The notes beneath the pieces were generated by a model. It did no database searches. It worked only from the letters and a program-made list of their open reading frames with translations, and had not been told where the DNA came from. From assembly GCA_900770345.1 (NCBI GenBank), contig CAAGKF010000358.1, positions 1-11,457 on the forward strand: a DNA stretch of 11,457 nucleotides. Reading direction: 5' to 3'. How positions within the stretch are numbered: the stretch's first letter is position 1; every line of letters begins with the position of its first letter. Below, piece by piece: positions 1-4,839 of this stretch. This DNA is from Lachnospiraceae bacterium (GTDB lineage Bacteria > Bacillota > Clostridia > Lachnospirales > Lachnospiraceae). The position numbers were made by a program, and so were the translations under genes.

Positions 1-63
1 TATCATTCCTGGAGCGTCCTTGCAAGGGCGTATTTCTTATACCCAAAATTCGCGTATTGCAAC

Positions 64-71
64 AGAAAGGA
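64..71 (+). promoter_or_regulatory. Ribosome binding site that sets the integrase start
   Basis: AGAAAGGA lies 8 bases before the ATG at 80. The frame is open further upstream to a TTG at 20, but that codon has no Shine-Dalgarno sequence. The ATG at 80 also begins directly before the zinc-ribbon cysteines, so it is preferred. Confidence 0.7.
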
Positions 72-79
72 ATGGTATT

Positions 80-1327
80 ATGGCTCTAATAAAATGTCCG
101 GAATGCGAATTGCAGGTCAGTGACAAAGCAATCTCATGCCCACATTGCGGTTTTCCGCTGGACCGATCTGCGATCAAAAGGCGCAAATCGTCGTCAAAAA
201 AGAAACGGCTCCCGAATGGTTTTGGACAGATATCAGAAATCAAAGGACGGAACCTCAGAAAACCCTTTCGTGCCATGGTCACGGTAGGAAAAACAGAGCT
301 AGGACGCCCGATTGTAAAGCCCTTAAAACCAGAATCCTATTTTTCAACTTATGATTTGGCCTACAAAGCATTATTCGAATATAACCAAAACCCTTATGAT
401 TTGGACGATGATATCAGCGTAGATGAGCTTTATCAAAAATGGTCCGATGAATATTTCCCAAAAATTTCAGATGCTGCCATCAGGACTATCACCTCTGCAT
501 GGTCCTACTGTTCTTCCGTTAAATCTATGCGGGCTAAAGATGTCCGCGCCCGTCACATTAAAGGCGTTATGGAAAATGGCTACCGGATAGAACACCGCGG
601 AAAGAAAAAAGATGAAAAGATTTTTGCCAGTGCAAATACAAAAGCACGAATCAAATCCATGTTTAATTTGATGTTTGATTATGCTCTGGAATATGAAATC
701 GTCTCAACGAATTATGCAAGAACCTTCGATTTATCCGAAGAAATCATACAGGAGAAAGAGGGTGCTAAACGCGATCATATTCCGCTGACCGAAAACGAAC
801 TATCTATTTTATGGAAAAACGTAGATTCCGTTCCATTCGTTGACTGGGTTTTAATTCAGTGCTACATGGGCTGGCGCCCTCAGGAGCTCGCCACTCTTCG
901 TCTTGATGAAATTGATTTGGAAAAATGGTACATGCAGGCTGGCATGAAAACGCCCTCAGGCAAGCAGCGCTTAGTACCTATCCACTCAAAGATCCGTCAT
1001 CTGGTTAAAAGAAATTATGATTATGCTGTTTCGATCGGAAGCCAGTATCTGTTTAATGATAAGGGACAGACTCATTCCGGATCCTGGAAAGTAACCTATG
1101 ATAAATATCGACATCGATTCGAAAAAGTGATTTCCTCCTTGGGATTAAATCCGGAACATCGGCCGCACGACCCCAGAAAGACTTTTATCACCCGTGCTAA
1201 AAAGGCGAACGTTGATGAGTACGCCCTAAAAGAAATGGTTGGCCATAAGATAGAAGACATCACGGAATCTACATATACTGTGAGGGATATCGAATGGCTC
1301 AGAGAAGATGTCGAAAAAATCAAGTAA
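80..1327 (+). CDS. Tyrosine-type site-specific integrase with N-terminal zinc ribbon
   Basis: This 415-residue protein is a tyrosine recombinase that should catalyse integration and excision of the element to its left. Residues 6-23 form a zinc ribbon of the pattern C6-x2-C9-x10-C20-x2-C23. A basic linker (RRKSSSKKKR) follows, then a region rich in basic and aromatic residues that resembles the arm-type DNA-binding domain of Tn916- and phage-like integrases. An alpha-helical SAM-like core-binding domain comes next (about 110-220). The catalytic domain shows the expected set: R266 in GWRPQEL, K290 in MKTPSG, H363 and R366 in HDPR, H389 in GHK and the nucleophile Y399 in STYT. The usual HxLR box is HDPR here, a tolerated change. 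The gene looks intact. Its base composition appears more AT-rich than the genes to the right, which fits acquisition by transfer. The family call is firm; the type of element it serves is unknown. Confidence 0.93.
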   Translation: MALIKCPECELQVSDKAISCPHCGFPLDRSAIKRRKSSSKKKRLPNGFGQISEIKGRNLRKPFRAMVTVGKTELGRPIVKPLKPESYFSTYDLAYKALFEYNQNPYDLDDDISVDELYQKWSDEYFPKISDAAIRTITSAWSYCSSVKSMRAKDVRARHIKGVMENGYRIEHRGKKKDEKIFASANTKARIKSMFNLMFDYALEYEIVSTNYARTFDLSEEIIQEKEGAKRDHIPLTENELSILWKNVDSVPFVDWVLIQCYMGWRPQELATLRLDEIDLEKWYMQAGMKTPSGKQRLVPIHSKIRHLVKRNYDYAVSIGSQYLFNDKGQTHSGSWKVTYDKYRHRFEKVISSLGLNPEHRPHDPRKTFITRAKKANVDEYALKEMVGHKIEDITESTYTVRDIEWLREDVEKIK

Positions 1328-1362
1328 AGGCGCACCATATTGATGCGCCTTTCGTAGTTTTT
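1326..1362 (+). terminator. Intrinsic terminator after the integrase
   Basis: A perfect 9-bp stem, AAAGGCGCA (1326-1334) and TGCGCCTTT (1344-1352), encloses a 9-base loop and is followed by TTTTT at 1358-1362. It overlaps the last bases of the stop codon. Because the next gene converges from the right, the stem could also slow minus-strand transcription, although the T-run on that side is less ideal. Confidence 0.75.
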
Positions 1363-1366
1363 ATGT

Positions 1367-1472
1367 GTAGGAATGCGGTGTAGGAATAATGTAGGAATAA
1401 TGTAGGAATTGCATACGTTTTATCACTATTAACCGCATTTTACATAGTCTTAAAACCCTTGTTTTCCTACAT
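1367..1472. repeat. GTAGGAAT repeat cluster, putative integrase-binding/att region
   Basis: Direct copies of GTAGGAAT start at 1367, 1380, 1391 and 1402. The last three are spaced 11 bases apart with unit GTAGGAATAAT. An inverted copy, TTCCTACAT, lies at 1464-1472, two bases before the end of the neighbouring gene. An 8-bp inverted pair, AATGCGGT at 1372-1379 and ACCGCATT at 1432-1439, overlaps this region. Iterated short sites directly downstream of an integrase gene are typical of recombinase binding sites. That role is inferred here from position and repetition only. Confidence 0.6.
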
Positions 1473-1474
1473 TT

Positions 1475-2485
1475 TTAGAACTTTCCAGCCTTTGCAGCCT
1501 CTTCAATGGAAACAGCTACAGCAACGGTAGCGCCAACCATTGGGTTGTTGCCCATACCGATCAGACCCATCATCTCTACATGAGCCGGTACGGAAGAGGA
1601 GCCTGCAAACTGAGCGTCAGAGTGCATACGGCCTAAGGTATCGGTGAAACCGTAGGAAGCGGGACCTGCAGCCATGTTGTCGGGATGCAGAGTACGTCCT
1701 GTACCGCCGCCGGATGCTACGGAGAAGTACTTCTTGCCGGCTTCGATTCTCTCCTTCTTGTATGTACCTGCTACCGGATGCTGGAAACGTGTGGGGTTGG
1801 TGGAGTTGCCGGTGATGGAAACATCTACGTTCTCCTTCCACATGATAGCAACGCCTTCCGGAACGCTGTTTGCGCCGTAGCAGTTAACCTTGGAACGAAG
1901 GCCGTCGGAGTAAGCGATTCTCTCTACCTCGGTTACGGTGTTGGTATATGGATCATAGCTGGTCTCAACAAAGGTAAAGCCGTTGATACGGGAAATGATC
2001 TTGGCTGCGTCTTTTCCTAAACCGTTTAAGATAACACGCAGTGGTTTCTGACGAACCTTGTTTGCCTTCTCGGCGATACCGATCGCACCCTCAGCTGCTG
2101 CGAAGGACTCATGACCTGCCAGGAAGCAGAAGCAGTCAGTCTCCTCTTCCAGAAGCATCTTGCCCAGATTACCATGGCCCAGACCTACCTTACGGGTATC
2201 AGCTACGGAACCCGGAATACAGAATGCCTGTAAGCCTTCGCCGATAGCTGCTGCTGCGTCAGCTGCCTTTCTGCAGCCCTTCTTGATTGCGATTGCCGCG
2301 CCTACAGTATATGCCCAGCATGCATTCTCGAAGCAGATCGGCTGGATCTTCTTAACCTGCTCATAAACATCCAGTCCGGCATCTTTGGTGATCTTTTCCG
2401 CTTCTTCGATGGAAGCGATACCATAGCTGTTTAATACGCCATTGATTTTATCAATACGTCTCTCATATGATTCAAATAAAGCCAT
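1475..2485 (-). CDS. GGGtGRT family protein
   Basis: The 336-residue product carries the family signature GGGTGRT at residues 259-265, within SGGGTGRTLHPDN. The sequence is rich in glycine and alanine, soluble, and has no signal peptide or membrane helix. Cysteines lie at 51, 56, 71, 89, 118, 120 and 202; whether any of them binds metal is unknown. The family has no established biochemical function, but it recurs beside IscU-like Fe-S scaffold genes, as it does here. The start is the ATG at 2483-2485, supported by a strong ribosome binding site 8 bases away. It is the second gene of a two-gene operon, 18 bases after the scaffold gene. It ends just left of the putative att region, and its C terminus (AAKAGKF) looks complete. 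The family call is confident; a role in Fe-S or redox metabolism is inference from the partner gene. Confidence 0.88.
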   Translation of the reverse strand: MALFESYERRIDKINGVLNSYGIASIEEAEKITKDAGLDVYEQVKKIQPICFENACWAYTVGAAIAIKKGCRKAADAAAAIGEGLQAFCIPGSVADTRKVGLGHGNLGKMLLEEETDCFCFLAGHESFAAAEGAIGIAEKANKVRQKPLRVILNGLGKDAAKIISRINGFTFVETSYDPYTNTVTEVERIAYSDGLRSKVNCYGANSVPEGVAIMWKENVDVSITGNSTNPTRFQHPVAGTYKKERIEAGKKYFSVASGGGTGRTLHPDNMAAGPASYGFTDTLGRMHSDAQFAGSSSVPAHVEMMGLIGMGNNPMVGATVAVAVSIEEAAKAGKF

Positions 2486-2493
2486 CTCAAATG

Positions 2494-2502
2494 TCCTCCT
2501 TT
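2494..2502 (-). promoter_or_regulatory. Ribosome binding site of the GGGtGRT gene
   Basis: On the minus strand this reads AAAGGAGGA, 8 bases before the ATG. It lies just past the stop codon (2504-2506) of the upstream gene, so translation of the two genes may be coupled. Confidence 0.75.
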
Positions 2503-2503
2503 A

Positions 2504-3196
2504 TCATTCTTTACGTGGGTCGATAATCTTAACAGCATCATCTACACGGCCATACTGTCCACAAGCTTTTTCATAAGCAGTGTTGGGGTCATCGCCCTTC
2601 TTGATGAAGTCGGTCATTTTTCCAAGACTTACAAACTTGTAACCGATGATCTGATCATCCTTATCCAGCGCAATACCGGTAACATAGCCTTCTGCCATCT
2701 CCAGGTAACGAGGACCCTTCTTTAAGGTTCCGTACATGGTACCAACCTGGCTTCTTAAGCCCTTGCCCAGATCCTCCAGACCGGCGCCGATCGGCAGACC
2801 TTCCTCAGAGAAAGCACTCTGAGTACGTCCGTAAACGATCTGTAAGAACAGCTCTCTCATAGCGGTATTGATAGCATCACATACTAAGTCGGTATTTAAA
2901 GCTTCCATAACGGTCAGACCGGGAAGAATTTCAGCTGCCATAGCTGCGGAGTGAGTCATACCGGAACATCCAATGGTTTCTACCAGCGCTTCCTGGATAA
3001 TGCCCTCTTTTACATTCAGAGTCAGCTTGCAGGCGCCCTGCTGAGGAGCACACCAGCCTACACCGTGTGTCAGACCGGAGATATCTTTTACTTCTTTTGC
3101 CTGAACCCATTTTGCTTCTTCCGGGATCGGAGCACAGCCATGATGCACGCCCTGTGCTACGGTACACATTTCTTCAACTTCTTTTGAATAAATCAT
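2504..3196 (-). CDS. IscU/NifU-like iron-sulfur cluster assembly scaffold protein
   Basis: The 230-residue protein resembles the scaffold family on which Fe-S clusters are built before transfer to target proteins. The clearest likeness is GWCAPQQGAC (C49, C56) followed by ETIGCSGMTHSAAMAAEIL (C77). The latter parallels the second conserved Cys block of IscU, with its GC motif and a small-residue helix. Other cysteines are C11, C21, C106 and C212, so the exact ligand set is uncertain. At 230 residues it is much longer than classical IscU (about 130), with an extra C-terminal part from roughly residue 150 onward. The ATG at 3194-3196 has GAAAGGAG 9 bases upstream. It is the first gene of an operon with the GGGtGRT gene. 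No cysteine desulfurase or suf/isc genes are visible in the window, so this pair probably works apart from a main assembly operon. Confidence 0.85.
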   Translation of the reverse strand: MIYSKEVEEMCTVAQGVHHGCAPIPEEAKWVQAKEVKDISGLTHGVGWCAPQQGACKLTLNVKEGIIQEALVETIGCSGMTHSAAMAAEILPGLTVMEALNTDLVCDAINTAMRELFLQIVYGRTQSAFSEEGLPIGAGLEDLGKGLRSQVGTMYGTLKKGPRYLEMAEGYVTGIALDKDDQIIGYKFVSLGKMTDFIKKGDDPNTAYEKACGQYGRVDDAVKIIDPRKE

Positions 3197-3205
3197 GTGT
3201 TAAAA

Positions 3206-3213
3206 CTCCTTTC
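3206..3213 (-). promoter_or_regulatory. Ribosome binding site of the Fe-S scaffold gene
   Basis: The minus strand reads GAAAGGAG, 9 bases before the ATG at 3194-3196. No competing start lies nearby in frame. Confidence 0.7.
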
Positions 3214-3312
3214 AAATATGTAGTTTTATTAAAATGACTTTTTGTATAGCAGTGATATCCTCCTGCCCGTGCCGCGGCAGTTTGTTAAATATATCACATC
3301 ATACTCGATTTT

Positions 3313-3341
3313 ATTCTCTCACAAAATGCGGTATTTGACAA
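3313..3341 (-). promoter_or_regulatory. Candidate promoter of the Fe-S scaffold/GGGtGRT operon
   Basis: Reading the minus strand, TTGTCA (3336-3341) matches the -35 consensus at 5 of 6 bases. It is separated by 17 bases from GAGAAT (3313-3318), a 4-of-6 match to the -10 box. Transcription would start near 3306, giving a leader of about 110 bases. A second possible -10 box, TATGAT at 3298-3303, has only a weak -35 partner. The leader carries the palindrome TGCCGCGGCA at 3270-3279 and an AGGAGG at 3259-3264 without a usual start codon after it. No recognised riboswitch is seen. Confidence 0.4.
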
Positions 3342-3358
3342 GCATATTTTTGCCGAAT

Positions 3359-4714
3359 TCACTGTAACTTTCCTCTGTCCGCCTTATTCATCATCCACAG
3401 AAATGCAAAAAAGAACAGGATTCCCTTGCTGATGCTGGAAATTGTCAGAGCCCACCACACGCCGTCCAGCCCCAGGAAAGTATTTCCCAGAAACAGGGCC
3501 AGCGGAATGCGGGCTGATGTCAGCGCAATGGTTATGACAGAGGCTTCCATTGTCTTCCCCATGCCCGACATCGCTCCCACCGTCATCAGTTCTATGCACA
3601 TAAACATTTCCGAATAACCGATGATCCGAAGATACCCCTCCCCCATCGGTATCACATCCGGTTCACGGATAAACAGACTGAAAATCGGAGCCGCGCCAAA
3701 AACAAGCAGCAGCGTAATGATCATTCCCCACACAAACATGACTCCTGACGCCATCAGATATCCCTTTTTTACCCTTTTCATATCTCCCGCGCCGTAATTC
3801 TGACCTGTAAAGGCATTGATCGCTGAACCGAAGCCGTCGGCTGTCATCCAGGAAATGGACTCCACCTGACCTCCCAGGCGCTGAACCGCCACAGCGGCAT
3901 CTCCCCAGGTGGTGACAAACCTGGTCAGCACCATGGATATACCGCAGTAGAGCGTGCTTTGTACAGCGGCAGGAAATCCGATGCGGACAATAATCCTAAT
4001 GTTCGATAAAGGAGTCGGATTCCATACCCGGATCTGCTGTCTCAAAACCGGATCCTGCTTCACTCCCAGGATCAGAACCAGACTCACAATCAATTGGGAC
4101 ACAACCGTAGCGATGGCCGCTCCCGCAACTCCCAATGCAGGCAGAGGGCCCGGTCCTAAAATCAACAGAGGATCCAGCAGCATATTGGCGCCCATTCCGA
4201 CGCAGTTGGCAATAAAGGGAGTTCTGCTGTTTCCCGATGCCGTATAAAGACCTGTCAAGGTCTGCCCCAGAAAGGAAAACAGGATCAGCCCGCAGGAAAT
4301 GCGCAGGTATACCATGGCTTCCTCCATAACACGAACAGAATTCAGGCGGAAGAACCCGATCAGCGGCCCCGCAAATACTGCTGTAAGGAAGCCAAAGCCA
4401 AGAGCCAGAGCGATGGTCAGCTGCAGAGCTCCTCTGCCGTAACGGACAGCTTCCTCCCTGCTGCCCTCGCCGTAGGCATGAGCAGCCTTTACCTGTCCGC
4501 CCATACGCGCCAGCGTTACCACACCGGTGGAAAGCCAGTTGTACATGGCTGCCGCCCCTACTGCCGCAACCGCATCGCTTCCCGCCATTCCGATCCAGGC
4601 CATATCTGTCAGACTGTAAGCCGTCTGCACCAGTGATGTCGCCATAATCGGTATTGCCAGCTCCGTCAGCGCTGAAAGGATATTTCCATGAAGTAAATCC
4701 ACATTCTTTTTCAC
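3359..4714 (-). CDS. MATE family multidrug/toxin efflux transporter
   Basis: The 451-residue integral membrane protein has about 12 hydrophobic helices in two related halves. It would export organic cations or other small compounds in exchange for Na+ or H+. The start of the first half (LLHGNILSALTELAIPIMATS), the TASGNSRTPF segment, LLDPLLILGPGPLPALGVAG and, in the second half, FTGQNYGAGD are typical of MATE proteins. Its length is normal for the family. The frame stays open upstream to a TTG at 4751-4753 with no ribosome binding site, and that codon lies almost on the predicted transcription start. The GTG at 4712-4714, giving MKKNVDLLHG, is therefore preferred; it has only a weak GGGTGTGG upstream. 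The substrate cannot be told from sequence. No regulator gene is adjacent within the window. Confidence 0.9.
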   Translation of the reverse strand: MKKNVDLLHGNILSALTELAIPIMATSLVQTAYSLTDMAWIGMAGSDAVAAVGAAAMYNWLSTGVVTLARMGGQVKAAHAYGEGSREEAVRYGRGALQLTIALALGFGFLTAVFAGPLIGFFRLNSVRVMEEAMVYLRISCGLILFSFLGQTLTGLYTASGNSRTPFIANCVGMGANMLLDPLLILGPGPLPALGVAGAAIATVVSQLIVSLVLILGVKQDPVLRQQIRVWNPTPLSNIRIIVRIGFPAAVQSTLYCGISMVLTRFVTTWGDAAVAVQRLGGQVESISWMTADGFGSAINAFTGQNYGAGDMKRVKKGYLMASGVMFVWGMIITLLLVFGAAPIFSLFIREPDVIPMGEGYLRIIGYSEMFMCIELMTVGAMSGMGKTMEASVITIALTSARIPLALFLGNTFLGLDGVWWALTISSISKGILFFFAFLWMMNKADRGKLQ

Positions 4715-4752
4715 TTTGTATACCACACCCGTAAATACATATCTTTTATACA

Positions 4753-4790
4753 ATAGTTACTACTATACTATGAAAATTCTGAATATGCAA
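4753..4790 (-). promoter_or_regulatory. Candidate MATE promoter with overlapping operator-like dyad
   Basis: On the minus strand TTGCAT (4785-4790), a 17-base spacer and TATAGT (4762-4767, 5 of 6 to consensus) form a sigma-A-like promoter with a weak -35. An inverted repeat with 5-bp arms and a 4-base spacer, ATAGT-TACT-ACTAT on the plus strand at 4753-4766, covers the -10 box and the likely start point. A repressor bound there would block initiation. This is inferred from position; the regulator is unknown. Confidence 0.4.
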
Positions 4791-4813
4791 TACAGGGCCG
4801 GTATACGCTTCTC

Positions 4814-4835
4814 TATTCAGTTCCTACTCAGTTCC
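4814..4835. repeat. Tandem 11-bp direct repeat
   Basis: TATTCAGTTCC is followed directly by TACTCAGTTCC, matching at 10 of 11 bases. It lies just beyond the stop codon of the giant gene, in the 3' untranslated part of its message. No clear stem-loop terminator is seen between that stop and the MATE promoter. Confidence 0.5.
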
Positions 4836-4839
4836 GCTC

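Larger units (their letters stand above)
1..1474. mobile_element. Right end of an integrated element (integrase plus putative att region), partial
   Basis: An integrase gene reads toward a short intergenic stretch. That stretch carries four direct GTAGGAAT copies and one inverted copy, and it ends exactly where a conserved host-type gene, reading the other way, terminates. In prophages and integrative conjugative elements the integrase often lies beside one attachment site, so the right boundary is inferred to fall between about 1410 and 1475. Everything left of position 1 is outside the window, so neither the element type nor the other att site can be determined. The exact crossover core is not identified. 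The junction is inferred from context, not from a seen duplication. Confidence 0.5.

Noticed and set aside
14..38. Hairpin CGTCCT-TGCA-AGGGCG with a T-rich tail before the integrase
   Set aside because: The stem is only six pairs including one G-T pair, and the tail TATTTCTTAT is broken. It could be the terminator of a gene left of the window, but it is too weak to call.
20..79. Extension of the integrase to a TTG at position 20
   Set aside because: There is no ribosome binding site for the TTG, whereas the ATG at 80 has AGAAAGGA 8 bases upstream and starts right at the zinc ribbon.
1372..3332. ACCGCATTTT at 1432-1441 as an inverted partner of AAAATGCGGT at 3323-3332, flanking the Fe-S operon
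   Set aside because: A 10-bp match about 1.9 kb apart is easily chance in AT-rich spacers, and there is no transposase or target duplication.
3320..3360. Terminator for the MATE gene formed by AAAATATGC and GCATTTT on the minus strand
   Set aside because: The stem is short, bulged and AT-rich, and its loop contains the -35 box of the next operon. Read-through from the pump gene into the Fe-S operon remains possible.
4715..4753. MATE start at the TTG at 4751-4753 (13 extra residues)
   Set aside because: There is no ribosome binding site, the predicted transcription start is about two bases away, and the extra residues (MYKRYVFTGVVYK) do not fit the usual N terminus of the family.
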